Below are positions 47,560-58,915 of a DNA stretch of 64,000 bases, one piece after another (position 1 is the first letter of the stretch; each line of letters begins with the position of its first letter). The stretch comes from Cordilura impudica (Eukaryota > Arthropoda > Insecta > Diptera > Scathophagidae). The stretch spans positions 95,036,585 through 95,100,584 of the forward strand of contig OY821519.1 of assembly GCA_963682025.1 (NCBI GenBank). Direction: 5' to 3'. The notes under the pieces are model-generated. The model saw only the letters and a list, made by a program, of their open reading frames with translations, was not told where the DNA came from and searched no databases. The position numbers and the translations under genes were made by a program.

Positions 47560-48256
47560 TTAGTGGTGTTTCGTCTCTTCGTGTTTTTTGAAATTAACAT
47601 AACTGCTAGCATGACCATGATGTCCATGATCATGGTGGCCATGTCCATGTCCGTGATCAGCATGGCCGAAGTTATGAACAGTAGCTTTGAAACCTTCCTT
47701 TTTATCGGAAGAGTATTCTACATGACGGGTTGTGCCGTCAGCTTCTTTAAATGTGTAGCTGCCTAAAAATGGAATAAATTGAATGAAATAAATTTCACTG
47801 TGAACTCTTTTCCAGAGACTTACCCTTAACCTTATCGCCATCTCTATGTTCTTTTTGGCTTTTAAAGTCACCGGTTTTTGTGTCCTTAACGCCATAATCG
47901 AATTCATATTTAGGATGGGCATGATGATCATGACCGTCATCGTGACCATGGTGATGGCCATGACCATGACCATGTCCACCATCATGGCCACCGTCATGGC
48001 CACCGTCATGGCCACCATGACCGCCATCTCCACCATGACCGCCATCTCCACCATGACCACCATCACCATTATGACCGCCATCTCCACCATGACCGCCATG
48101 TCCTCCGTGATGTTCGTGTGTGGTAGCTACTGAGTATTCTACCTCCTCACTATGTGTACCACCATGTCCAGAATCATGATGACCATGATGTGAATGTCCA
48201 GACACAGCCAAACCGCACAAGGCCACTAAAACAATTGTGGCACTAAGGAAACGCAT
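47560..48256 (-). CDS. Histidine-rich RR-2 cuticular protein, copy G (2 exons)
   Basis: Exon 1 48256-47824, intron 47823-47763 (61 bp), exon 2 47762-47560; 211 aa. Signal peptide about 1-20, then a long linker built from GGHGGDGGHNGD- and [12 protein letters not shown] repeats, an RR-2 domain at about 114-174 (YGVKDTKTGDFKSQKEHRDG) and a short tail ending [29 protein letters not shown] differs from A-F in the SSD and the VHNFGHAD that follows, changes shared with H. It is the inverted partner of H: lengths of both exons are the same and flanks match. Confidence 0.92.
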
Positions 48257-48325
48257 GGTATATGATAGATTGGGCTAATCAAAGTTTGAGATTAATATAA
48301 TGAAAATATAGAGCTTGCTACGAAT

Positions 48326-48362
48326 ACTGTGGCTAATTGGAGATTAAGCTTGGCTATTTATA
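48326..48362 (-). promoter_or_regulatory. Core promoter, copy G
   Basis: TATAAATAG reads leftward from 48362, and the ACAGTATTCG initiator-like site has its presumed +1 at 48328, again 34 bp apart. Confidence 0.65.
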
Positions 48363-48537
48363 GTTTAAAATATGTTTTAAACGTTAAAATGTTTCAACAC
48401 TGATTATTAGCCTCACATAAGTAAATGTTAATAAATGTTAAATAAGCTTTATTTTCAGAGGTTTATGAATTTACAACAAAAGCATTTCTCAGTGTGCTGA
48501 GATATTAAAGATAAAACAAAGATAATTTTACAAAACT

Positions 48538-48598
48538 ATCTCCTGTAAAATTTGGATTTTTTGGTAATTAGGCTATTTTCACGGTATGGCTCTACTTT
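48538..48598 (-). promoter_or_regulatory. Conserved upstream block, copy G
   Basis: Reverse complement shows TAGAGCCATACCGTGAAAAT through ACAGGAGATAG, with one base missing in ATGACC and a few changes in the middle. It is 282 bp upstream of the start. Confidence 0.5.
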
Positions 48599-48599
48599 A

Positions 48600-49300
48600 T
48601 GACAATTTTAAAATATGTTTGAAATATTTATTGAGGCTTAAGTTAGATATCTATATTTGAAATTAAAACATTATTGTCATGGAGACCTTTTTGATTAAAA
48701 TTTGTTTCCCATGGAATTCAGTCACTTTTTTCTGTTAATCTAAATCATAAGTAATTTAGTTCTTAAGTATGTTGTCTACTTAGATTTGACATCCTTTGCT
48801 TAAGGAATTGTTTTGAAATCTACAGGTATATCGGATATTCTCTTATAAAACAATGAACAATGAAACAATGAAATTTTTACTTTAATAATTATATTTTATT
48901 TTAAAAAAAAAGACATTTTCATAGATACAGCTTCAAAAAAGTAGTTTGGAAAGAAATGACCAAAAAAAACATTAGGAAGAAGTGCTTAGGAAATTAAATC
49001 TAAAGTAAAAATTAAATAATTTCTTTTTCAGCTGTCAGCGCTCATCCAAAATATTTTGCACGTCTCTTTTTTGCAGTATTTTTTATATTCTCAGACTTTT
49101 TTATAGTTCAATTAAAAGTGCAATTCACTGTGATCGCCATAACTTTTGAATGGAGAGACAGAATTGAAAAATTTATATCTATATATTAATATGTGAAGGA
49201 AATTTTTTTCATCCCTTTTTAGCAGAGTTCAGAAAAAAACACACACTGAATAAAAAACTCGTACATATATGTAAACAAACATAACTTAGACCAACACACA
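48600..49300. other. Unassigned AT-rich sequence
   Basis: Upstream of copy G beyond the conserved block. No gene, repeat or RNA recognised. Confidence 0.35.
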
Positions 49301-49306
49301 CATATT

Positions 49307-49624
49307 TTTATTTTCATATCAATTATGTGCGTTTCTAAATTTTCTACGGTGCCCAACACAACCATGACTGTGTTCGACTTAAAATATAACTGAACTCGAA
49401 CCTGTTTATTGTACATGTCCTGTGTTTTTTTTCACTACACGTAGCAGAACATGAACTTCAAATAAAGCAACACTCAAAAATGTGTGCTTTATGTGTGATT
49501 GAAACAAAAAGTATGTGATACAAAAATGTTCGTGTAAATAACGAAATATTAAAACGAACACAGTCATGGTTGTGTTGGGCACCGTAGAAAATTTAGAAAC
49601 GCACATAATTGATATGAAAATAAA
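49307..49624. repeat. Perfect 70-bp inverted repeat
   Basis: 49307-49376 and 49555-49624 are exact reverse complements with a 178-bp spacer. Shorter, imperfect matches continue outward (ACACACATA against TATGTGTTGG). This is a foldback element or a recent inverted duplication able to form a long hairpin. No TIR-type family is recognised. Confidence 0.8.
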
Positions 49625-49814
49625 GATATGTGTTGGCTGCTGTTGAACAGAACATTGTGTGTTTCATGTGTGTATTTTCCGAACCTTGCTTTTTAGGCAT
49701 AATAGAGCATAGAGGAATGTGAAAATTGGCAAAGTTATAGTTCATACGGAGGAGAAGTGCAGAATTTTAAAATTTATGTATAAATAAATAAATTATTAAT
49801 AATAAATAAAATTT

Positions 49815-51362
49815 AACCAGGAACTCTGAATATAATGTTAAAGATGCTATCGAGTTCAAAAGGAGAATTAACAACTCTATGATCTATGATGATGAAGTAC
49901 TAATTTCTTTTGATGTAGTTTCATTATTCCCCAGCATCCCAGTAAATCTAGCCATTAGAACCATTGAAGAGAAGTGGGATATTATAGAAAAATATACAAA
50001 AATTCCAAAACAATTGTTTATGAAAATCCTTACTTTTTGTATTAAAGATACTCGTTATTTTAAATATGACAATTATATTTATGAACAAAGAAAAGGGATG
50101 CCTATGGGGTCACCAGCATCACCAGTCATTGCTGATATAGTAATGGAAGAGCTATTAGACTATTCAGTTAAAATTATGGACATAAAACCGAGGATTCTAA
50201 CAAAATACGTAGATGATATTTTTTGTATTTTAAAAACAGACAAAGTAGAAGATACTTTAAACATTTTAAATTCGTTCCACCGACAAATCCAATTCACGAG
50301 AGAAGAAGAAAATGATAATCAATTACCATTTTTAGACTCTATCATCATTAAAAAAGATAATATACTTAAGTTAGATTGGTATCAGAAACCCACGTCGTCA
50401 GGAAGACTGATAAATTTTCACTCAAAACATCCCAGAAGGATAATTATAAATACTGCAACGAACTTTATAAGAAGGGTTCTGGATATAAGTGATGAGGTTT
50501 TTCATAAGGATAACAAGGATAAAATCATTCACATTCTTAAGAAAAATGATTTCCCAATAAAAACAATTCTGGAGTTAGTAAAACACGTTAAAAACAAGAA
50601 AATTTACCAGAAAGAAGAAAACACGCAGAAAATTTACAGATCAGTAACTTATGTCCAAGGTTATTCGGAGAGAATTAAAAACTCAAATATTTATGATAAA
50701 GGAAAATTTGAAATTGCCCTTTAAACTTCTAACACTATAAACAAATTATTTAGTAAAACTAAAACAAAAATAGAAAATGAAGATAAGTCGAACGTCATTT
50801 ACAAGATCAATTGTGGAGGAGACGGGTCTAATATTTGCGATAAAGTGTACGTTGGGACTACCAAAACAAAGCTAAAAACGCGACTTTCATCCCATAAGTC
50901 TGATCATAAAGCAGTAAACAAACCAATTGAGCAAAAAACTGCGCTTGCGGCCCACAGTACTTTGACTGGGCATAAACCAAATTTCAACGATGTGTACATT
51001 TTACAAGAAGAGAATAACTATGCGAAGAGATACTCTAGAAATGCTAAACATAATTGATGTACAACCGAACAAAAGACTAAACTTTAAAACAGATACGGAC
51101 AAATGTGCTCAATTGTACAGACACACAGTAAACAAATACCGTCAACTTAGACATAAAACTAGTTGAATATATAATGTGAATGGAGATAGATGCTTTCAAC
51201 TCCGCGTTAATAAAAACTGAAAACGCAATGTATGTATGTAATCGTTAATATAATTGTTTAAAAGCAATGTTTTTGTAAAATTATTTGTTATTAATTGTAA
51301 TTATGTTTTAGATTTCTGAAGATGAACAGCGATGCTGTTCGAAATATCAAAAATAATAATAA
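49815..51362 (+). pseudogene. Penelope-like retroelement (RT plus GIY-YIG), 5'-truncated
   Basis: Reverse transcriptase reads on from NSEYNVKDAIEF at about 49823: ISFDVVSLFPSIPV, KGMPMGSPASPVIADIVME, KYVDDIF (catalytic Asp pair) and LPFLDS, then a C-terminal extension. After one in-frame stop (50722-50724) the same frame gives VIYKINCGG and KVYVGTTKTKLKTRLSSHKS, the GIY-YIG endonuclease typical of Penelope elements. One frame change near 51040 leads to INVQ-like IIDVQPNKRLNFKTDTDKCA. The 3' end has the hairpin at 51317-51345. Only two lesions are seen, so it is relatively recent. It could be the kind of element that supplied reverse transcriptase to non-autonomous repeats nearby. Confidence 0.88.
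51317..51345 (+). ncRNA. Hammerhead-like hairpin at the Penelope 3' end
   Basis: CTGAAGATGAACAGC, a GAT loop and GCTGTTCGAAA form a 7-bp stem flanked by CTGA and GAAA. This looks like a degenerate hammerhead core (CTGATGA with extra bases). Penelope-like elements are known to carry hammerheads in their terminal repeats. It is probably inactive. Confidence 0.4.
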
Positions 51363-51640
51363 TAAATAAAAAATAAAAAAAAATAAAAAAAAACAAAAAA
51401 GCAAAGAATTTGAATTTTTTATTATTAAAACTACATGACCTTGTGCCTAACAAACCAAAAATCAATAATAAATATTTTTATAAAAGTCTAAAGGTAGCCA
51501 ATTTACAATTCATCAAATTTCATTATAATTGTATATCACACGCACTGTGTTGAATTGGGAATTGCCTAAAATTGATTGGCATAACTTTATGCTCTTATAA
51601 AATTATTTATCATAATTATAGAATAAAAAAAATTTAAAGA

Positions 51641-51697
51641 AAAAATAATATTTCCCAGAATTTGCACTCGAATTTCGAGTGCTGGGTTATGCTAGTC
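51641..51697 (+). repeat. Dispersed palindrome-containing repeat, copy 1
   Basis: CCAGAATTTGCACTCGAATT, then TCGAGTGCTGGGTTATGCTAGT. Related copies lie at 56581-56637 (inside the pogo-like element) and inverted at 62883-62940. The centre ACTCGAATTTCGAGT is nearly self-complementary. Confidence 0.5.
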
Positions 51698-51739
51698 AGA
51701 AATTAAAATGCATTTATTCAGTTAAAAACAAAATTTAAA

Positions 51740-52980
51740 AAAAATCTCGATATCTTGATTTGATGATCCCCCATCAAACATTGCACAACTTTATAGCAAC
51801 TTCCGCATATCCATTCTACTTTTTTCTCATTGAAGCTTCATTTTGGATAACACCTGCACTCATTTTTAATTAATATTTAACGACTGTCCAGAATTTTTCA
51901 ATTAGGCGAAGTTTTGGACAGGTTGGTTCATTAAGACGTTTCGGTATAAAATCGATTTTGCTGTCTTTATACAACTTTATGGCGTTATTTGAATAGTGGC
52001 ATGTTGCGCGATCCGGCCAAAATTTTTTTTGGAGATTTGTGATGCCTAATAAATGGCAACAATCGCTGATTTAAGCACTTCTCAATATAAATTTTCGACG
52101 TCATGCATGACAATGTAACAAATGATTTAACCTTTAATCCACAACTGAGATGGCTTGCCAAATTAATAGTTTTTAGCCAAATTTATACAGTTTTCAATGG
52201 TGCGTGGTAAAGAAGAAGAAGAAAGCATATATTTAAAAAATTCATAACTGCACTGTATTCTTAATCGGGCCGGTTTCTGGCGATTTATTGAACATTGTGA
52301 TAATTGTTATTTTATAATTGAATAGATTGTTTCTATAGAAATTTTTTTTAGTTAGGGCGGCCGTGAGGTTTGAACCATGAACCTACACATACACTCGTAC
52401 TTGCACTTTTTGGTCAGCGCTTTAACACACTCATCTAAAGTCAGGCCTACGAGCAGTGTGGTTAGAGTCAGTTTTCGTACCATATAGCTTTACTTTGTAC
52501 AGTTTTACTATTTGTATTTGGAAGCCACATTGTCCAGACTTGACTAAACATAACATTTTTGTCCCGGTGGTTGTTCAATATCGGCTTCGACACATGTTTC
52601 ACCATCCATAACAATACAAGCTTTGAATTTTAGACACTTTTTCCTGTTTATCGGTTCAGTTTGGGTATTTAATATGCGTATTCGACGAATGGTACTTTTG
52701 CTAGTTTTAAACTTTTTAGCACGAACTAGGCCTGATAACCCTGGATTATCTTTTAGAGATCTCAGTACCTTTAGCTTCAATTTTTTATCACGTATTCCAC
52801 TATTTTTAACTTTTTTCTTCTTCCCTTTAACACTCAAGGTCTCTTCATATCTTTCCAAAACTCTATATACTACACTTTAAGTAATTTTACTATCTTTGAC
52901 GTGATTATGACGGATTTTGAAGAAATTTGTGCGCAATTTTTTCACGACACTCTTTTTCCATTGCGTCTATTTTTGCATAC
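51740..52980 (-). pseudogene. maT-like Tc1/mariner transposase relic
   Basis: Read from 52858: an HTH region (LKVLRSLKDNPGLSGLVRAK, FKTSKSTIRRIRI) and KACIVMDGETCVEAD, with the first catalytic Asp in MDGET. The frame is then interrupted by the 303-bp insertion at 52195-52497. It continues below 52186 with HKSPKKILAGSRNMPLFK (normally WPD then CHYS) and TNLSKTSPN with an IEKFWTV-like end near 51890. Many stops. No terminal repeats identified. Confidence 0.65.
52195..52497 (-). mobile_element. Hammerhead/tRNA-like retroelement, 303-bp decayed copy
   Basis: Minus-strand copy bounded by the 9-bp direct repeat TACAGTTTT (52186-52194 and 52498-52506). It keeps the tRNA-like part (about 52355-52445) but has lost the CTGATGA core and stem II (GGTTTCTGGCGATTTATTG). 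Its 3' end is CCACGCACCATTG, the same border as the right end of the array, so the family has two alternative 3' ends. Confidence 0.8.
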
Positions 52981-53002
52981 TTAAACTAAAACACTTGAAA
53001 AA

Positions 53003-53762
53003 CAAGTAAGAAAATTATAGTCGGCCTAGACCCTATACTATGCGTTTAGAGACCCTATCTCTCGGGCCCAACTAACTGGATATAGAAAATAAGCATAAAC
53101 CAAATTTGAGTGACATTTTTATTAATTTTTTTGGCTGCAGATATGAAAAAGTTCATACCGGATGCCATATCTATATGGGGACTAGGACCAAAAATGGACC
53201 GATCCTGACCATGTTTGGTAAAGTCTCTTCTATTTTGCAAAAATAAATACAAACAAAATTTGAGAAGAATCAGTGCAATATTTTTGTTTCTTGATAGATT
53301 TAAGTGAAGATCGGGAAGCAGCTCTATATGGGGCCTATGACTAAGAGTTTTCCCATAGGGATCATTTTTGGACTACTGATTAATGGATGTAATAAACACA
53401 TACAAACCCAATTTGACTAAGATTTATATGATAATTTGGATCTTATGGCGATTTCAAAGGGGTCATTTGTATGGGGGCTAGGTCGGAACATGGACCGATT
53501 CTCACCAATTTCAATAGCGTTCATCCTATGGCCGATAAAAGCTTATATACCAAATTTCATCAAAATATATTCATATTTGCGACCTGCAGTGTGATTACAA
53601 GCTTTACATGGACACACAGACGGACGCACGGACGGACGGACGGACGGACGGACATCTTAAATCGAATCAGTTAGTGATTCTGATTCGATCGGTATAATAA
53701 AAGATGGGTCTAGGTCAAATATTTTTGATAGTTACAAACAGCAGCACAAAGTCATTATACCC
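53003..53762 (-). mobile_element. DINE-1/mini-me-like element
   Basis: From CAAGTAAGAAAATTATAGTC to CAAAGTCATTATACCC, with an ACGG microsatellite at about 53624-53651. It is the inverse orientation of the copy at 31123 and lacks the outermost ATACCACTATGTGG part. Confidence 0.75.
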
Positions 53763-53763
53763 G

Positions 53764-54958
53764 CATATCTGAAAAAGACAAGTCGGAAAATTGACCGATC
53801 CTGACCATATTTGGGAAAATCACTTATTTTTTTCAAAAACAAATACAAACCAAATTTGAGAAAAATGTGTGCAATGTTTTTGTTTTTGATAGGTTTAAGT
53901 GAAGATCGGGAAGAAGGGTATATGTCGAAAGAAGCATTCAAGTGTCTTGGTTGTCTAAAACGGTGTAAAAATTACTTTACTCCTTCTGATCTCCTTAAAA
54001 TCTATACCACTTACATCCGACCGAAAATGGAATGCAACTCCCATATATGGGCAGGAGCTTCAAAGTCTATTTTGGCGCTACTGGACCGTGTACAAAGGAG
54101 GGCGTTGGCGCTCATCAATGACAGTAGGGTATCCAACTCTATTGATTCATTGGAACACCGTCGGAATGTGGATTGTGTAGCACTGTTCTATAGATATTAC
54201 CATAGGAAATGTTCTTCTGAAATTAGTGAACTTATTCCAAGTGCCGAGTTTCAGTTCGCTCTACTCGCTTCTCTAGTAGATCACATCCGTTTGTAGTATA
54301 TTGTCCAGTTGACCGCACAACGCATTACAGAGAGAATTCGTTTATCAGTCGAACTAGCCGTATGTGGAATAAACTCCCCGCAGAGGTCTTTCCTGACAGT
54401 TATAATATAATAAAATTTAAGTCAAATATCCCTCTTTCCTCCTTCCCACAACCTATTTTCTTGAAATCAACACAATGCACTGCATTTGTAGGGAGCATCC
54501 CCTGAGTGTTGGTTAATAAAAAAAAAATAAAAAAATATGAATATGAATTGTCCTACAGACTTGATATTTAGCCTACTGATTAGTTGATGTAATAAACACA
54601 GACAAACCCAATTTGACCGAGATCTATGGGACAATTTGGATCTTATGGCTATTTATCGATCTCGTTTGTATGGGGGACTATGTCTGAACATGAACCCGTT
54701 TTCACCAATTTCAATAGTGTTCGTTCCATGGCCGATGGAACCTTATATACCAAATTTCATTAATATATATATTCATATTTGCGACCCGTAGCAAGGTTTA
54801 CATGGACACACAGACGGACGAACGGACATCGCAAGATCGACTCAAAAGTGATTCTGAGTTGCTTGGTATAATAAAAGATAGATCTAGATTAAATACTTTT
54901 GGTAGTACAAACATCAGCACAAGTCATTATACCCTGACCACATAGTGGTATAGGGTAC
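53764..54958 (-). mobile_element. Second DINE-like copy, split by a LINE fragment
   Basis: DINE sequence at 53764-53921 and at about 54540-54958 (ending GACCACATAGTGGTATAGGG) is separated by the retrotransposon fragment 53922-54535. It abuts the preceding DINE directly. Confidence 0.65.
53922..54535 (+). pseudogene. 5'-truncated LINE fragment (end of reverse transcriptase ORF)
   Basis: MSKEAFKCLGCLKRCKNYFT, YTTYIRPKMECNSHIWAGA, LDRVQRRALALIND and LEHRRNVDCVALFYRYYHRK correspond to the region after the catalytic core in Jockey-like LINEs. After a frame change near 54270, RTSRMWNKLPAEVFPDSYN follows, then a short 3' UTR and a poly-A tail at about 54520. This family differs from the LINEs at 34 and 42 kb. 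Confidence 0.75.
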
Positions 54959-54980
54959 AAAAAGTTCGTAATTCCAAATA

Positions 54981-56952
54981 CAGTACCAGCTCGCTAATCC
55001 GAAGATAGTTAATCTCAATTATCCAGTCATCCGAATTGAATGTATGACGTCTATAGTTCATATTGATTGCAGCTCGCTAAACCGAATTTTTATTTGTTTA
55101 TTCTTCTGCTATTGCTGTGTCTAGGTTAGCAGAGAAATTTGGTATAGGAGCTTCAACAATTTGTGACATAGAAAAATGCTGCAAATATTAAAAGGTAAAA
55201 ATCGAGTGTAACAAATGTATTCTACTCAATTTATTCTTTTATAAGATTAGCTGAAGACACTCAAATCGAAAGATAATAAAGAATATGAGCATATTTAGTA
55301 TGCTTGGTTTGAAAAGAAGGTCACGGTATCACACCATTTCAGTAGAAATTTTACGACAAATAGGAAAATCATTTTATCAAAAAATGTATCAAATCAATCA
55401 TTTAAACCTAGTGACGGATGGTTGCAAAAGTGTACGAAGTGAATTTCTGTACGAACTTTGAAAATATGCGGCGAATCCTTACCTGCTGGACAAGATTTTG
55501 AACCCGATTTTTAAAATAAGCTCTATGATGTTATCGAAGCTGAAAGTCTGTTTGACGACCAGATTTACAACGCTGATGAATCTGGGCTTTTTTTGAAAAT
55601 ATTTTCAGACAAAACCTTAGTACATTGCAAAGAAAAATTAGCTCCGGATACCAAAATGAGCAAAGGGAAACATCTTCTTGTATTGTGCACAATCTTGACA
55701 TTACTGTGGTGGGGAAGTCAAAAAAAACCCGCGTTCGTTAAAAAACAAGATATTGTTGTATTACTCATCAAAAAATGCATGGATGTCAAAACATAAATTT
55801 TTAACGAATGGATTATTATCGTTTATACCACAGTTAAAAAATTATCAAATTTAAAATAATTTAGCCAAAATTATATCCAAATTATACTAGTATTATTCCA
55901 GAGATCAGAACGCGATGCGACTTACTAAACTGTAGTACAAAAAAGATCTTTTGTGTAAATTGGTAAATTCTGTAGACAACGATTCCGACATCTTTTTGAA
56001 ACACTTCAGTTTGAAGGACGCTTGTGAATTGCGCAAACGATCTTGAGACAGCAGGTCCAATTTTTCTATAAAGTCTTGTTGGAACATGCTAATTCTCAGA
56101 AATGGGCCTCAGAGGATAACGTCACACTATCATTATTACGACAAGAAAAAAAAATTCAAGAATTTCGCACAATAACAAGCTTATGATGACGTACAAATTC
56201 TGAAGATGAAATTCTTGGCTAGATTATTAACTCTGGCAATACTTTGAAGCAGAGCTTATCTACAATATTAATAGGCTAGGCGATTTCTTGTGACTGATGT
56301 TTTGTTCTACCGTTTTATCCCGATTTTGACCAAAAGTATATTATTTGAAAGGTATTTCTTTTTAGCCAATTTGCAGATTTACAGATTTTTAAATTTTTTC
56401 CTTTATTTTGAGTAAATAGCATTTAATGTTGCTACTAACACATACATAAAATTATACAATGCTATGTGTGTGTTTAGTAAATTTGTTAATGTGTTTGTAA
56501 TAAAAATGAGTTTCGTTTTTGTGTTGATTTGTGAATTCGCTATAATTGATTATCATACTTTTAGGGTCTTTATTTAATGAAAAAATAAAATTTCCTAGAA
56601 TTTTCTCTCGAATTTCGAGGGCTGGAGTCTGCTAGTAATGATTAAAGACCTTAAAAATCGTGAAGCTGCGCAGGCTTTAAATAACTCACAGAATTCGGAA
56701 AAGGAACGAGGTATGCAAACAGATTACATATTGATGCTCAAAGAATTGCAGAATAAAGCTTTAGAAGCATGTGGAGTGAAAGAGCAGCAAATCAACATCA
56801 CAAATTTTATTTAAAAAAAAAAAAACAAAATATGTAATGTTAAAGGCGTCAATATTTTTCTTTCTCGATAAATAAAAATAAAAAAAATAAAAAAAAAAAT
56901 TAATCCGAATCAAGGTCTGCAATCATTAATTCGGATTAGCGAACTGGCACTG
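54981..56952 (+). mobile_element. pogo/Tigger-like DNA transposon
   Basis: Terminal repeats of 23 bp (54981-55003, CAGTACCAGCTCGCTAATCC; 56930-56952 inverted, two mismatches) are flanked by TA. The inside is transposase remains: an N-terminal HTH (AEKFGIGASTICDI, about 55130), a middle part (SFKPSDGWLQK) and the first catalytic region FDDQIYNADESGLF (55550-55600). KTLVHCKEKLAPDTKMSKGK follows. A C-terminal tail at 56640-56815 contains MQTDYILMLKELQNKALEACG. Multiple stops: inactive. A dispersed repeat (56520-56637) interrupts it. Confidence 0.8.
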
Positions 56953-57138
56953 TATTTCATTAAAAATTTTATTAATATTTAACAATTAGCGATACTTTTT
57001 TTAGCAAGTGTATATGTTTTTTATTTGCTTTACAAAATACTTTTTGAAGGACATCATGAATTTTATCTGTGTTTTTTTATGTGTAAACATATATACGAGC
57101 AACGGGGTAAATTTATATTTCACCATACAATCACAAAA

Positions 57139-57910
57139 CAAGTAAGAATATTATAGTCGGTTTAGACCTATACCATTCGTTTAGAGACCCTATCTCTCAG
57201 GCCCAACTAACTGGATATAGAAAATAAGCATAAACCAAATTTGAGTGGATTTTTATTAATTTTTTCGGCTGCAGATATGAAAAAGTTCATATCAGATGCT
57301 ATATCTATATGGGGACTAGGCCCAAAAATGGACCGATCCTGACCATATTTGGTAAAGTCTCTTGTATTTTGCAAAAATATATACAAACAAAATTTGAGAA
57401 GAATCAGTGCAATATTTTTCTTTTTTGATAGATTTAAGTGAAGATCGGGAAGCAGCTCTATATGGGGCCTATGACTAAGAGTTGTGCAATAGGGATCATT
57501 TTTGGACTACTGATTAATGGATGTAATAACCACATACAAACCCAATTTGACTAAGGTCAATACAACAATATGGATCTTATGGCAATTTATGTCGATTTTA
57601 TAGGGGTCATTTGTGTGGGGGCTAGGTCTGAACATGGACCAATTCTCACCAATAACGTTCATCCCATGGCCGACGAAAGCTTATATACCAAATTTCATCA
57701 AAATATATTCATAGTTGCGACCTGCAGTTTGATTACAAGCTTTACATGGACACACAGACGGACGGACGGACGGACATAGTTAAGTCGATTCAAAAAGTGA
57801 TTCTGATTCGATCGGTATAATAAAAGATGGGTCTAGGTCAAATATTTTTGGTTGTTACAAACAGCAGCACAAAGTCATTATACCCAAACCACATAGTGGT
57901 ATAGGGTATA
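57139..57910 (-). mobile_element. DINE-1/mini-me-like element
   Basis: Nearly complete copy from CAAGTAAGAATATTATAGTC to CCACATAGTGGTATAGGGTA, with a short ACGG run at 57757-57773. It is inserted after CACCATACAATCACAAAACA, which matches in inverse the flank at 47028-47050. Confidence 0.8.
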
Positions 57911-58915
57911 AACAGCTGAACATGTAACATGTAAAAATTAAAATTAAAAATTAAAAATGAAAAACGAAAAATTAAAAATTAAAAATATAAAAAGAAAAAT
58001 GAAATATGAAAAATGAAAAATAAAAAATGAAAAATTAAATATAAAAAATGAAAAATTAAAAATTAAAAACGAAAAATTAAAAATTAAAAATAAAAAATAA
58101 AAAAAGTTAAATGAAAAATAACAACTGAAAAATAAAAAATGAAAAAAAAGATGAAAAATAAAAAATGGAAAATGAAAAACTAAAAATTAAAAATGAAAAC
58201 AAAGAAAAATAAAAACAGCTGAACACGTAACATGTAAAAATTAAAATTAAAAATTAAAAATTAAAAATTAAAAATTAAAAATTAAAAATTAAAAATTAAA
58301 AATTAAAAATGAAAAACGAAAAATTAAAAATTAAAAATATAAAAAGAAAAATGAAATATGAAAAATGAAAAATAAAAAATGAAAAATTAAATATAAAAAA
58401 TGAAAAATTAAAAATTAAAAACGAAAAATTAAAAATTAAAAATAAAAAATAAAAAAAGTTAAATGAAAAATAACAACTGAAAAATAAAAAATGAAAAAAA
58501 AGATGAAAAATAAAAAATGGAAAATGAAAAACTAAAAATTAAAAATGAAAACAAAGAAAAATAAAAACAGCTGAACACGTAACATGTAAAAATTAAAATT
58601 AAAAATTAAAAATTAAAAATTAAAAATTAAAAATTAAAAATTAAAAATGAAAAACGAAAAATTAAAAATTAAAAATATAAAAAGAAAAATGAAATATGAA
58701 AAATGAAAAATAAAAAATGAAAAATTAAATATAAAAAATTAAAAATTAAAAATGAAAAACGAAAAATTAAAAATGAAAAATAAAAAATAAAAAAAGTTAA
58801 ATGAAAAATAACAACTGAAAAATAAAAAATGAAAAAAAACATGAAAAATAAAAAATGGAAAATAAAAAACTAAAAATTAAAAATGAAAACAAAGAAAAAT
58901 AAAAAATGATAAATT
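57911..58915. repeat. Higher-order repeat of degenerate AAAAATT sequence
   Basis: Three long units begin AACAGCTGAACA(C/T)GTAACATG at 57911, 58214 and 58566 (periods 303, 352 and about 340 bp). Each contains the same order of variant words (GAAAAACG, ATATAAAAAG, AAAAAAGATG). The length differences come from the number of heptamers near the unit start. Confidence 0.85.

Noticed and set aside
49219..49606. Minus-strand frames upstream of the Penelope element
   Set aside because: They arise from the 70-bp inverted repeat and share residues because of it.
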